From NCBI GenBank assembly GCA_022828595.1, contig JAKGHH010000002.1:45416222-45480221 (forward strand): a DNA stretch of 64,000 bases, read 5' to 3'. Source of the stretch: Nelumbo lutea. Lineage: Eukaryota; Streptophyta; Magnoliopsida; Proteales; Nelumbonaceae. The translations under genes were made by a program, and so were the position numbers. The notes below the pieces were generated by a model, which made no database searches, was not told the origin of the DNA, and was given only the letters and a program-made list of their open reading frames with translations. Shown here piece after piece: positions 32,401 through 44,676 of the stretch (position 1 is the stretch's first letter; every line of letters begins with the position of its first letter).

Positions 32401-33815
32401 GGGCGCTGGAGTTAATCTTTGATAGAAGTGTTGCAGGTAATGTGAGAGTAGCTGGAATTAGACATGTTCATGGGTCGGATGGCCCGACGGGCCAGCCCGG
32501 CCCTCAGACGGGCTTGAGCATGTTTTTTAGCCCGCGGGCTTGACCTCGGGCCTAAAAGCCCGAGCCCGACTATTTTAAGGGCCGGGCTCGGGACTTGTTA
32601 AAAAATCTCGGCCCGACTTTTCCTAAACTACCTAACCCTAACCCTAAATACTTAAAATTTTTCTTTTCATTCTCCTTTCTCACTCTCACTCTCACAGAAG
32701 TGGCTCTCATTTCTCCCTCTCAACTCTCAGAACTGGTGAACCCAACCCACCTGCGAACTCAGTCACCGACAGCCGACTCCACCAGAAGGTCTAGAACTAG
32801 TCATCTCTCTCTTTAGCGGTGATCTCTCTCTCTCTCTCCCTCCCTCTCTCTCTCTTTCTAGTTGGCACCGTTTTCATCTTCTTTCTTCTCATTCTCAGTT
32901 CTCTCTCCAGCCAGCGGCCTAGCGCCACCAGAACCCAGGCGCACCGTTTTCATTCTACGAACTCAGGCACCGTCGCACCGGCGGCTGGCACCACCAGATC
33001 TAGATCGTCTCTCTCTCTCGAGCGGTGAGCTCTCTCTCTCTCTCGAGCGGTGAGCTCTCTCTCTCTCTCTCGCCGGCACTGTTGTGTGTTGTCATCTTCT
33101 ATTTTCTCACTTTCTGGGTTTCTATTCTCACTCTCAGACTCCCAGGAATCGGCGAACTCAACAGGCACCATTCTCTCAGATGGCACCGGCGCTCAGACTC
33201 CCAAGTCGGGCTTTGGGCTCGGGCCCGGACTTCGGGCTTTTTTGAGGGCTGGGCTCGGGCCCAAGTTTTAGGCCTGTTGGTCGGGCTGGGCTCGGGCTCG
33301 GGCCTGAAAAGTTTATGTTAATAAAGAGCAAAAGCCCGGCCCGGCCCATTAACAGGTCTAGCTGGAATAGAAGTAATGGGGGTTAGGGAGGGCATTATTT
33401 GCTAGGAATTTAGTGGACCGATTGGGATAGATGGCTCCATCAAATATGAGGTGATGGCAATTATCATTGATATTCACATAACCATAGACTTGGGCATCTC
33501 AGTCCTAACCATTGGAGGTGGTTCCACAAAAATAATCAAGTGTCTAGGAGAGAAGGATGGAAAACCTTGGAGGTTGGCTCATTACCTGACTGAGGCAAGA
33601 GACTTTTTATCTCTCTCTAATGATTGATGAATTCCTAGGGAATTGTATGTAATAGTAGATAGCATTGCAAAATCTGGTCCTCATCTAAACTATTTGCATA
33701 GTAATCAGCACCTGCTTGTGTAATTTCTTATGGAGTTCCATTGCTCTCTATTTTTGTTGTACTTTCTTTTTTTGCAATGAAAGCAATTCTTTCTAAAAAA
33801 GCATGCTTCCCACAC
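32400..33815 (+). pseudogene. LINE RNase H and 3' end, split by a hAT element
   Basis: Joining 32400-32458 to 33369-33620 gives an L1-type RNase H frame: ELIFDRSVAGN-like, FSGPIGIDGSIKYEVMAII, DLGISVLTIGGGSTKII, then KPWRLAHYLTEARDFLSL. A 3' untranslated region with TTGCAATGAAAGCAATTC ends in a short poly-A near 33800. Stops are present. The hAT element at 32459-33360 interrupts it. Confidence 0.75.
32459..33360. mobile_element. hAT-type non-autonomous element, 902 bp, TSD GCTGGAAT
   Basis: The termini are TAGACATGTTCATGGG and, complemented, TAGACCTGTTAATGGG. The perfect 8-bp duplication GCTGGAAT flanks it at 32451-32458 and 33361-33368. The subterminal regions are dense in GGGCTCGGGC / GCCCGGCCC, typical of plant hAT MITEs of the type seen again at 42300-42545. 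The middle has CTCTCTC tracts and three near-identical TCTCTCGAGCGGTGAGC units (about 33007-33070). There is no transposase. Confidence 0.93.
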
Positions 33816-36183
33816 AAAAAGAATACTCTGGGAAGAATGTAGGAAACCCAAATCTTTTTTGCAAGGAAATTGAAGAGTGTTCTGCTCTTCAACAGCTATT
33901 GCCTTAAAAAAGGTCTTGGTTGAGAACTTGCCAGTTGGGTGAAAGGTCCAAATGGTTGTGAGGACTATGTAAGTTCAGTCTCTTGTGAGCACTAACCCAA
34001 TCTCAAGATTGGATGTTTTTGGGGCCCATGTATTAAACTACTGATGTGGGGCATTATCATTGGTCCCACTTAGGGGCTCTCATGGTTCGGTTAACCAAAC
34101 CGTGGGGCATTTTTTGTAACCGAACTGGTAGTATCATTTTTTGGTAAATTGGTAATTGAAATCAAACTTAAGCCTATCGGTTAACCGGTTCGGTTGGCCA
34201 TCAGTTCGATTCGTCGATTGTTCAGTTTTTTAATTTTTACAATATATATTATAAAAATATATATAAATATATAATAAAAATTTATAAATATATATTTTAA
34301 ATAATAATAATATATTATATATTATAAATATACATATTTATTAATTTATAATATATAATATACATAAATATAGAAATATATAGAAATATATGCCGGTCGG
34401 TTCAGTTAACCGCCAATTTTCTATATTGGTTAACCAAAACTGAACCAGTATCTTTGGGTTTTTAAAAGCACCAGACCGACTGGTTCGGATAACCAATTTC
34501 TTGGTTCAGTTTCGATAAGTTTTTTCAGTCTTTTTTTTTTTTTTTTGCTCACCCCTAGTCTCACTCCCACAGCCTTCTGAACAGTTATTGTGTTCAACTA
34601 ATACCATCTCCAAATTAAAACATATAAATCACAGAATTTGGATTTCCTAGGCCTGGACCAAACCCATGAACAATGAACAATCGTCCGCTTCTTCCTGGGC
34701 TCACAATTAGGCCTGGCCCAGTCCAACAAAGCATACTATACTAGCATGAAGTCAATTATAGCAGGCAGATCAGATCCAATCCATCAGAAATTATACTTAA
34801 AAACGCTTGTTTTCTTTTTATTTTTGGCATAAAAGCAGATTACTTTATGAAACATAAAACCAAATCAAACAAGTTAATATAACTTCTCTCTCTAACCAAT
34901 ATTACTTCTCACCTCCCGATTAAATCCCCCTTTCTCTCTTTAAATTTCACTAGCTAAATCATTTTTCTGCCTCTCTGGGATGGATTTATGGCCAATTGAA
35001 AATTTGAAACCCAGCCTGATACACGGACCTCAGGCCTATAATCATGTCAAGCTTAAAGCCCAAATTTACGAACCTAAACCCCACCTAAGCCAAACCTGAG
35101 ACAACCTGGTATGGGATCAACCGATCAAGTGGGTTTTGTTGGACTTAAGCGAGCTGTTCAAGTTTGAGAATCTCTTCACTCATGTTTTTGCTTCTTTTTT
35201 TTTTTTTTTACTTCTATTTTGATTATAATTGTAAAAGTGGGAGCCATTATAATTGTAATCCTTAAATAAAGGTGTTTTTGAAGAATCGTCACCATCATCA
35301 TCCGTCGACTCCATGAATCCCGATTCCCCGTCTGTTGTATTGAAATAATGATGTTTCTTTATTTTTCTTTTTCTTGAGCTTTTTCCATCTATTTAATATA
35401 AGTGATTTGTTCTTTATCATCATTTATTTTATTTCTTATTATTATATCTCATAATTACTTGAATATTAGAAGATAATCATTGAATGACATTTCTTGGCTT
35501 AAAAAAAAAAAACTTTCAGTCCTCCATCACTTCTTTTAATAGTAATTATTATATCTCATAATTACTTGAATAATAGTGTACATACATACATATATATAAC
35601 CTTATTATTTATTTTATTATTAGATTTGCTTAAATGCTTAAATGCTACCATAGAAGCAAGGAGACTTAATTGACATCATTTAAAGTAGGCATTTTGAGTG
35701 AAAGTCAATACTCCATCTGGTTTTGCTAGTAATCATTTTGACTCAAAACATTTGAAATCAGATTTGTCCCTCACAAAGTGTGCCTCACAACACAATGCAT
35801 TGTGGATTAAGAATATCTTAACATAAATAACAACATACAAGTATGAGAGATATTCTCAATGCAAAGCTGAAAGTACAATGAGATTGGCATAAAGCATCTC
35901 TGTGATGAGTAAATCCGAATTCAAACATGTATGCAATAATGCAACAGTCACCATAGAAAATCGTAAGATATTGGAGGAAATGTCAAATTGATGTTAATAT
36001 GTATGTGGACAATCTGAAATATTATTCATCCAATGATACGTGGTCCACTAGATAATGATAGAACTTCAAACATGCAGCTCCCATGGCGCCTTATCTTGGC
36101 GATGTCAATAACTTCAAATCCACAAAGGATATGAATATGGGCAGGTTTAACTCTTTCCAAGAAAAAAAAAAAATCATGATCTA
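33816..36183. other. Gene-free stretch with a GGTTCGGTTAACC-type MITE
   Basis: From about 34075 to 34556 the flanks CTCATGGTTCGGTTAACC and ATAACCAATTTCTTGGTTC surround a TATATAAAT-rich core, and the block ends TTTTTTGCTCACCCCTAG. These are features of a decayed hAT MITE. From 34980 to 35160 there is GCCTGATACACGG / AAACCTGAGACAACCTGG debris of a similar type. A 28-bp sequence around TATATCTCATAATTACTTG is duplicated at about 35440 and 35548. No gene is seen. Confidence 0.5.
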
Positions 36184-37276
36184 ATGACAAAATGCAATTT
36201 AATCGTTATGAAAGTTAAGGTTATGTTTGGTTTGAAGGAAATCAGTTCACATGGAAAAGAGGCAACCTATTCAGATCATGCCCCTCTCCTCCTTAACATT
36301 GTCCTCTTGGACAACCGGGGTCCCAAGCCATTTAGGTTTGAATCAATGTGGATTGTGGACCTGAAAATTGGAAAGGTAATTTAGTCATCTTGGAAGGTAA
36401 AACACCATGACTCTAGAGGTGCCCAGTTTTCAAAGTCTAAGTTAATGGCCAGAAATCTTTGAAAACAGAACAAAACTAAATTTGAAAATATCTTCTTGGA
36501 GAAATTGGAAGGAAGTGCAAGAGAAGCTCCTGAATCAGGATCAAAGATCAATTAGATCCAACGTTAATAGAGAAGAAAGCGAAGGTTTTGTACTCTACAA
36601 ATTTGCATTTGTACTCCTTTCAAACTAAGCCTAAAGAGCAAAACAACACTTTTATCATTTTAATCCCCAAGACAAATAACCTAAAAATAAGTAAAACACT
36701 ACAGGCCTTTTAGCCTATGTAATGTCGTCTACGAATTAATAGCAAAAACCCTAGTAAATAGAATAATACTTATAATGGGTAAACTAATTTCCCAATATCA
36801 AATTCCATGTGTGCCAGGAAGGCAAATTAGTGATAACATACTAACAACACATGAAATCCTCCATAATATGAAGAATAAAAAGGGTAATACTAATTTGGTG
36901 GCATATAAAGTTTATATGGAAAAATGCTATGATAAGGTTAGAGTGGCCATTTATTCGGAAAAGCCTAGAAAAATGGGACGGAATAAAAAATGCATTGACC
37001 TTGTCATGAATGTATAACTTCTACGAGCTATTAAATTCTTATAAATGGATGTTCTAGGGATAAGTTTTACCCGCGAAGGAGTATAAGAAAAGGATAACCA
37101 CTCTCCCCGTATATTTTTGTTTTGGGTAGTGAAGCACTAACACGACAACTGCCGAAACACTTTGGTAGTAAGAAATCTGGCCTACGATTATAAATTACAA
37201 GAAATACCCCAATCATCCCCATTCTACAATTCTTAGATGATTGTATGATTTTTTTTAAAGTATCCATAAGTGCAAC

Positions 37277-37818
37277 ATGTTTGGTTTGAAGGAAAAGGTA
37301 AGAAAACTTATACATAGGGGTGTCAATGGTATTCAAAAATTTGATTTCGAATTCGATATTCGACATAATTGAATTGAATTCGGATATGACCTGATTCGAT
37401 TCGATAAATATTCGAATTCGATTGAATATTTAATTCTCATATATAATATATAAAATATTTTATATAATTTATATATAATAATTAAGTTATATAAATAATT
37501 TATATATTTATATACTTTATATCAATAAAATATTTATTTTATATATTTATTAATTATCTAAAAAATTAATTAATCAAATTCGAATTGAATTGAATATTTG
37601 AATATTTAATTGGATTCGAATTTAGATATTACTTTTTAATATCTGTCGGATGTCAAATCGAATTCGGATACTAGATTTTCTAATCGGATTTGAATTCGGA
37701 TATTACCTAATCCAATTCGAATTCTATCCGTTTACACCCCTACCTATAAAAGATTTGTAAAGGTTTCCTTACATTTCCCTTCCTTTCCCTACTTTTTCCT
37801 TCAAACTAAACATAGCCT
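37277..37818. mobile_element. Nested MITE pair in the LINE RT
   Basis: The outer inverted repeats are CATGTTTGGTTTGAAGGAAA on the left and, complemented, CTATGTTTAGTTTGAAGGAA on the right. Inside, 37316-37741 is a second AT-rich element beginning AGGGGTGTCAATGG and ending TTTACACCCCT, full of ATTCGAATTCG palindromes. The LINE frame runs up to and away from the outer ends. Confidence 0.65.
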
Positions 37819-38645
37819 AAAAGTTAAAAACATTCTCAAAGACTACTCTAAGGCATCTGACTAGCTCCCCAACTATCAAAAACTGGCTATTTACTTCTCT
37901 AATAACATACTTAAAAGGATAAGAAAAATCATTGCTAAATTAATGAAAAATCCCAAACAAGAAATAGAAAGAAAATATCTAGGTGACCCTAATGATAAAT
38001 GGTACAATCACTAAGACAACTTCCGAGGGTTGCATTCAGAAAATTAGGAATAAATTAGAAGGCTAGAGGAGTAAAACTCTATCATCTAGGGGCAGACTAG
38101 CGATGCTAAGGGAAGTTATTGGAAATATGACCCAATACCAAATGAGCTTATTTTCCCAAAGGTTCAATCAAAGATCTAAACAAGCTCCAATGTAGGATTT
38201 TTTTTTGGGCCAAGAATCATGACAAGAAGCATTTTTGTTTAGCAAATTGGAGAAAAATAAGCATGTTAAAATTGGAGAAAAATAAGCATGTTAAAATAAG
38301 AAGGCTGTCTAGGAGTTAAGATGGAGTTTATCAACAAGGCCAACCTCATGAAATTGGGATGGCAAATCCTTAAAAATGATAGAAGCTTAGGCCATGTTTG
38401 GTTCACTATTCTGGGCCTCATTCTTTTAATTATTGCTCATTCTAGGTAAGAATGGGCAAGAATGAATAGCATTGAGTGTTTGGTTACAAAATTCTTGCCA
38501 TAGGCCACATTCTTTTTAGAATGAAAAATCAGCCCCATAGAACAAAAATTGAGTAGCCTGCAGCATGAAAAACAATCATGCCCCATCTTGCTCATTTTCA
38601 TTCTTTGAGAAAACTCTGCCTACAAAACTGTTGTCATAGATGTTT

Positions 38646-38985
38646 ACTTTTACAAAAGCACTTTTATGAAAATACTTTTATAAAAAACACTTTTATAAAA
38701 GTAAATTTATGAAAAGTACCTTTGCAAAAGTAAAGTACTTTTATTAAAGCACTTTTACAAAAGTTCTTTTACATTAAAGCACTTTTATGTAAGCACTTTT
38801 ACAAAGTATTTTTATGAAATCGCTTTAATAAAAACACTTTTGTGAATGCACTTTTACAAATGAACTTTACTAAATCACTTTTACAAAAGCACTTTTATGA
38901 AAGTACTTTTATAGAAACACTTTTATGAAAGTACTTTTATAAGAGCACTTTTATGAAAGTAATTTTAGAAAAACACTTTTACAAA
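38646..38985. repeat. Minisatellite of ACTTTTATGAAAG-type units
   Basis: About 19-20 imperfect units of roughly 17-18 bp alternate AAAGCACTTTTA and AAAGTACTTTTA. It is the same family as 6046-6205 but about twice as long. Confidence 0.8.
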
Positions 38986-39070
38986 ACATCTATGCCAACT
39001 AGTAAACATTGATTGTTGGAGACCTAGGTTGGCAGTTTATGAATATCGACACAATTTTTTTTAAAGAATA

Positions 39071-41710
39071 CTAGTGGGGTGCATGTGCGTTGCACATGCC
39101 TGTTTATCATATTATTGCTACAAAAATATATTTGAATTATTATAAAATAATTTTCAATTTTCAAGTATGAAAAATAATACACAAAAATTATAATGGATTG
39201 TGGGATCTACTTTGTCCAAGCTGCTAATGAACTATTATGACCTGTCAATTGTTGTCCTCCTTTCCGTGGAACTTGTAGCACTAGAGGCAGAGGTAGAAGA
39301 GGTAGGATAACCAAGGTCTTTGTGTTTGGGTGCTGCCTTTGTTAGATCTTGTTCTTACCATCTCGGGCTTGCTCAAAGTTTGTTTTGTATACTTTGTTTT
39401 CTTTTCTAATAAATTTACCTTGCATTATTCAAAATAATAATAATTATGATGATGATGATGATGATATGAATTATGATTGAAGATATAAATAACCCAATGA
39501 ATGTTCATAGCAAAAAATGCCCAATGCAGTCAACTTTAAAGCTCATCAACTACTAAGGCCAAGTTTGGGAGTGCTTAATAATAAGTGCTTATTTGAATAA
39601 GAACTTATTTTGGGTCGGGACCATACCATTAAGCACTTATTAGTGTTTGGGAAATAAACTCAAAATAAATGCTTATTGAAGTAGCCTAAAATTTCAATTT
39701 TTTTAAAGTGCTTATACAATAAGCACTTATTCAAAATTTTGATTACAAAATTGTCCCCAGTTAGATTTCAAAATGCCACTTATGCCTTTCAATCGTCCAA
39801 AAACATAAGGTTAGGCTCTTCAACACTTTCTTCTCCATCATCTTCTTCAACCAATGGTAGAACTGCAACTCAACCAATTAACCAGGTAAGGTTTCCCCTC
39901 TTTTCTTTTCTTTTTCTCATTTTTTCATTCCCGAACGATCAACTTGATTGGTTTCAATAGTTCCATTGTGACCCAGATCATCAACTAAGCACTTACTCTT
40001 AGGACCTTTAAATTAAATTGGTTTGAAATTGAAGAATTGCTAGAGCATCTTTTTGTTCTACCATGCCTACATCGACAACTTGAAATCAATCATTGAATCA
40101 ACATATCATAACCCTCAGTCATGATATCTAACGTACTCATGTTCTATACAAAACACCATCCTCCTATCCTCCTAAAATAGTACAAAAATTCATAGAAATT
40201 GTTAAGAAATTGAAAATCCTTACTAACACCCTAAAAATGCCATAAGAAAACCATTATTTTGTTATCCAATAATTTGATAATTTATAATTATGCCAATTCC
40301 AATAATTACCATTATTTAAAATAATTTTCAATAATTTTCTTATTAGAAATTATGAAAAATTATTTAAATTTTGTTATTCAAAGCAATTATTGATAACTAT
40401 TTTTTATTCAATACTTTAATTATTGAATAATTATAATTGTTATTATATAATAATAGTAATTACAATAATTTAGAAAATGATAGTTACATAATAATAACAA
40501 TTATAATTATCCCATAGAAATTATTGATAATTTCAACTTTATTGGAAGTTATTGATAATTCAAAAATAACAACAGTGATTTTTAAAATAACTTTTGTTAT
40601 TCAATAATTTTGTTAAAATTATTTTTTATTTGATGATTTGTTATGTCAGAAATTTGATAATTGTGGAGATTTGAGTAATTACAATGATTTTGTTATCTAA
40701 TAATTTGATAATTTCAAAATTATTGAGGTTATTAATAGTCAAAATTATAGATAATTATTTTTAATAACAAATAATAAATTGATAATAATAACTACTAAAA
40801 TTACCATCATTATGAATTTATTGAATAAACAAAATAATTATCAGTAATTATTACTGAATTATCAATATTTTTGTAATAATTCTAAACCATTTGTTAGCAC
40901 TTCAATGTTTAAACACCATTTTCAATGGAGGTTTTTACTGTATTTTCCTCATAAAACCACGACCACTAGGTCATTTGTCCATCCTAACAAATTCTTGGTG
41001 ACTATTTCTACAAAGAGAGTTCAGATTTGAGGAAAGGGTTGAGGCAGAAGCCAAAAGGTTTTCAAACTCTAGGTTGAAAGCTCTACCTTTATGTTTATTT
41101 CTTTAACAAAGAAGAAAAAATTTTGAGAGAATTTTCATCTTAGTAGGTTGCAGGTTTACTCCAACTCAGCACCCAGTAACATGTTGAAATATAATTGGAC
41201 ACGAACCTGGAAATATAATTGTACACATTTCCCAATACAAAGGGCAGCTGACATGGCATGTGAAGGGTATTTTCAAAAAGGGTAAACCTGGAAATACGAA
41301 ATCAGGTTGTGTTGATGATTCATCCGTTTCTTCATTTTTATAAATGGAGAAGATATTTCTTTAACAAAGAAAAAAAAATTAGAGAATTTTCATTTTAGCA
41401 GGTTCCATGTTTACTTCAACTCAGCATCCGGTAACATGTCGAAATATAATTGGACTCCAACCTGAAAATATAATTGTACACACTTCCCAATGCAAAGGGC
41501 ATCTGACATGGCATGTGAAGGGTATTTTCAAAAAGGGTAAACCTGGAATTACAAAATCAGGGTGTGTTGACGATTCATCCGTTGAACCCAATACAAAGGG
41601 CAGCTGACATGGCATGTGCAGGGTATTTTCAAAAAGGGTAAACCTGGAAATACGAAATCAGGGTGTGTTGACGATTCATCCATTTCTTCATTTTTTGTAA
41701 ATGGAGAAGA
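39071..41710 (-). mobile_element. Helitron-like insertion inside the Tourist-like element
   Basis: Read on the - strand, the 3' end is an 8-bp hairpin GCATGTGC-AAC-GCACATGC (39099-39081), a 6-nt spacer and CTAG (39074-39071), followed by a host T. This is the plant Helitron 3' signature. The 5' end is TCTTCTCC at 41710. Removing the segment restores an alignment with the copy at 6030-6504 (AGAAT joined to AAAATGTGCAAC). The interior has an AT-rich tract (40240-40890). It also has a possible captured exon-like piece at 39739-39890, Ser-rich, ending at a GTAAGG donor. No Rep/helicase is present. Confidence 0.65.
41094..41710. repeat. Three tandem copies of the Helitron 5' terminal segment
   Basis: Blocks at about 41094-41353, 41354-41583 and 41584-41710 share ACATGGCATGTGAAGGGTAT, AAAAAGGGTAAACCTGGAA and TGTGTTGAYGATTCATCC. 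Two of them end in AAATGGAGAAGA, which is the complement of the TCTTCTCCATTT 5' end. The third copy is truncated on its left. Confidence 0.8.
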
Positions 41711-42299
41711 AAAATGTGCAACATAGGACACTTGTCAGTTTGAAAAGAATTCATTTTTTGGAAAAAAGCATTTGGTGGCAATATTTTCTCATTTTGACTA
41801 TTTTTACCCATTCTTATCCATTTTATAATTTCATCTTGGATAAGAATGATAAAAAATGAGAATTGAACCAAACATGGCCTTGTTGGTTGAAATAGTTAAA
41901 AGGAAAATATCTAAAGAACAAGGATCTCCTCCAAGCTAGGGCCTCCAAAAGTGCCTTGTGGGCGTGAAGATATGTCATAAATTAGTTAGTCAATCTAAAA
42001 AAAGGATTATCATGGAAAATAGGCAATGGAAGGACATGCAAATTTTAGAAAGATAGTTGGACTCGAACCTGGAATGTTGGATTTAATGAGAGATGATTGA
42101 ATGCATTAAATATCATTAAATTACCTCTTTTCAACTTATTTAATATCAAGAACCAATTACCCCTATTTGCCCTCATTTTTTATTATTAAATTTAAATATA
42201 GAGGGGTAAATATTGTCCTTAAAAATTCCAAAATTATTCTTGAGGCTATTCGTACTTTTTAAAATAGTATAGATTATACACAAAATGTGTAAGTTTAAA

Positions 42300-42545
42300 T
42301 ATATGTGGGTTTGGCTTGAAGTATTAAGCCCAAGCCTGGCCCTAAAATTTATGGGCCTGATGTGGGCCCGGGCCTAAGTCAAGCCTAAACACAAGACCCA
42401 GGCCCAATCCCATAATTTTCAAGTCGGGCCGGGCTTGAAGTATTAAACCCAAACCCAACCCTAAGCCGGGCCTAAACACAAAACCCTGGCCCAAGCTTAG
42501 AATTTCCAGACCAAGCCAGGCTGAAATGATACCTAGGCCCAGCCC
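42300..42545. mobile_element. GGCCCGGGC-rich hAT MITE remnant
   Basis: Repeated GGGCTTGAAGTATTAAGCCC and CCCAAGCCTGGCCC-like units match the subterminal composition of the hAT element at 32459-33360. The termini are eroded. Confidence 0.55.
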
Positions 42546-43150
42546 ATGTAGAGAGCTTACACTAAAATCAGCCTATGATTTGCTTAACATGAAAGGGGGA
42601 GAGACTGATCAAATAAAGAGGATTCTAAGGAAGATCGAAATATCAATTTTTTCTATGGTTACTAACAAGGAACAAGCTACTTATTAAGGCTCGGTTTGGA
42701 AGGAGTATAAATACAAATATATACAATACAAATGTATACAAAATAATATAAAATATAAAATCTTACGCTTTATATATTTATATTTGTACTCTTTCCTAAT
42801 GGAGCATAAAGAAAACCTAAAAAAAAAGAGGATTTAATATAAACATAAATTGCAAAAAAAAGAGGATTTAATATAAACACAAATTGCAAAACGCGTGGAA
42901 TGAAAGAGGATGAAAATCATATCCTTCTCAATTATTTGATTGCTGCTCAGGCTTGGAGGATAGCTGAAAACTTAGTCCCCACCCTAATTACAAAACAATT
43001 TTAAGGATTGGTGGGATATGGTTATAAAGAGTGAAGTGGGTCAAAACATCGAAAATTACTGAGAGAAGATTAGCTACATTCTATGGTACATATGGAAGGA
43101 GCGGAATGAAAATGAAATGGCTTCCCCCAAGCGTGGGTGAAGTGAAGATA

Positions 43151-44426
43151 AAATTTAATTTTCGTGTTTTTCAGATGTCCTAAGTGAATTCAAATTGAAT
43201 CAGTCAATATTCAAATCCAAATTCTATTGGAGAATTTAATACTCAAAACAGATACTGAAAATTAATATCCCAATTCAAATCCAATTAAATATTTGAGTAG
43301 TTAATTCGATTAATTAATTGTTTTAGATAATTAATAAATATATAAATTATTTATATAACGTAATTGTTATATATAAACTATATAAAATATTTTATATATT
43401 ATATATAAGAATTAAATAATCAATTGAATTCAAATATTTATCAAATTGAATTAGGTTATATCCAAATTCTAATCCAATTAATTATTTGATATGAATAGGA
43501 TATCTAAATTTGATTCAATTATATCAATATTGAATTCAAAATTGGATTTTTAAACTCCATTGACACCCTTACCTAAGTGTTTGGTTTCCATGCTTTCGCT
43601 AATTGTTTCTTTTGATTATCGAAAAAAAAAAAAAAAACTTGAATATGAGTACTTAAATTATTTTGAGGAGGTTGTTGGTGTTGCAGCATTGATCCTCCTC
43701 TTTCCTCTCAGTCCGTATATTAATTTCTTCTTCGTCGTCCTCGTAATTATTGTTCAGAACTAAGTTATATTCTTTAGCTTGTTGACCACCTACATACATA
43801 TGTAAAATTAGGGGTTGTTGACCACCTCGATTGGTTCTTTTGGTCATGGTTTTTGTAAGAATCCATATGTAGAATTAGGGGCTGTATTATATATTATCGT
43901 ATAAGGTGTGATTGGAAGATGTGGGCAGGTGTTTGATGGTGGTGCTGTGAAAGGGTTTGTACTTTGATGGTAGCTCTTTGAGGTCAACCTTCTCCAATAC
44001 TTTATTTAGTCCTTCCATGTTTTTCTACCTATAAAAACAAACAAATTAGAAAAAAAAAGGGGACCTTCATATCATAATAAGTGGTTATAGGTGGGCTGCA
44101 TTAGGTTAGCATTGATCTCAACCCAATATAAACCGAGCTATTGAACCTCCAACCCAAACTCTAATCCAACCTTCTTAAGGTTGTTCTCGGGTTGGTCCAA
44201 CTTCTTTATTTCATTTTCCAAATGTTCTTATTTCCTACATTCAAGGGGATAAAGATATACTTATTTTGAGTTTTATGCAAATCATAAAAATTAAATTCAA
44301 ATACCATATATCATATATGATTAATACTTGTTTAAACATGTGCATAGCCATTTCTCTCTCTCTCTCTTTCATCTTTTTTACCTTGTCTTCTCCTCTCCCA
44401 CTCTCCCTTTTCCTCCCCATCTCACC
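43151..44426. other. Gene-free stretch with an ATTCAAAT-type MITE
   Basis: From about 43185 to 43570 a GAATTCAAATTGAATC / ATTCAAAATTGGATT-rich element ends in CATTGACACCCTTA, mirroring the AGGGGTGTCAATG end of the MITE at 37316. From 44080 to 44200 there is GGTTGG/CCAACC-type debris. The short ORFs have no homology I recognise. Confidence 0.5.
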
Positions 44427-44676
44427 TAGGGATGGCAATTTTCTCCATCCCCGACTTCCCCAACCCGATGGGGTCGGGAATGGGGATTGAGGTCCCCACC
44501 CCGCCCCAACCTCGATTATGTATGTATGTGTGTATATATATATAGTTATTTATTTATTTATTTAATTTTATTTTTCAAATAAATATTATATATATATATA
44601 TATTTATTTAATTTTATTTTTCAAATAAATATTGTTATCTAAAAAACTTTGGGAATTTGGGTCCCCACAGGGAACC

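Larger units (their letters stand above)
38390..41879. mobile_element. Tourist-like (PIF/Harbinger) element enlarged by a Helitron
   Basis: The terminal repeats are GGCCATGTTTGGTTCA on the left and the exact complement on the right (TGAACCAAACATGGCC with one extra inner base). Flanking TTA (38387-38389) and TTG (41880-41882) fit a 3-bp PIF/Harbinger duplication with one mutation. The LINE frame resumes on the far side. Without the Helitron it would be about 850 bp, and its right half matches the copy at 6030-6504. It contains the ACTTTT minisatellite. No transposase is seen. Confidence 0.75.
36190..43150 (+). pseudogene. Decayed L1-type LINE ORF2, interrupted several times
   Basis: Pieces in order: endonuclease end at 36220-36400 (QFTWKR, YSDHAPLLLN, RGPKPFRFESMWI); RT at 36640-37200 (CNVVYELIAKTL, VPGRQISDNILTTHEILH, VYMEKCYDKV, KGYPLSPYIFVLGSEAL); RT continues at 37820-38388 (RKYLGDPNDKW, CLGVKMEFINKANLMKLGW); then after a 3.5-kb insertion at 41885-42060 (ARASKSALWA, LSWKIGNGRT); then 42555-42660 (LTLKSAYDLLN); and zf-RVT at 42840-43140 (HILLNYLIAAQAWRIAEN, YIWKERNENE-like). 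The YMEKCYDKV block has Cys where Ala or Phe is usual. Stops and frameshifts are many. Interrupters are MITEs at 37277-37818, 42064-42545 and 42689-42820 and the Tourist-like element. Confidence 0.85.

Noticed and set aside
38646..38985. Regularly spaced repeats as a CRISPR-like array
   Set aside because: Plant genomic context, no unique spacers, degenerate contiguous units; it is a minisatellite.
40240..40890. AT-rich TTATTGATAATT-type tract as a replication origin or scaffold site
   Set aside because: Low complexity inside a Helitron-like element; no supporting motif beyond AT richness.
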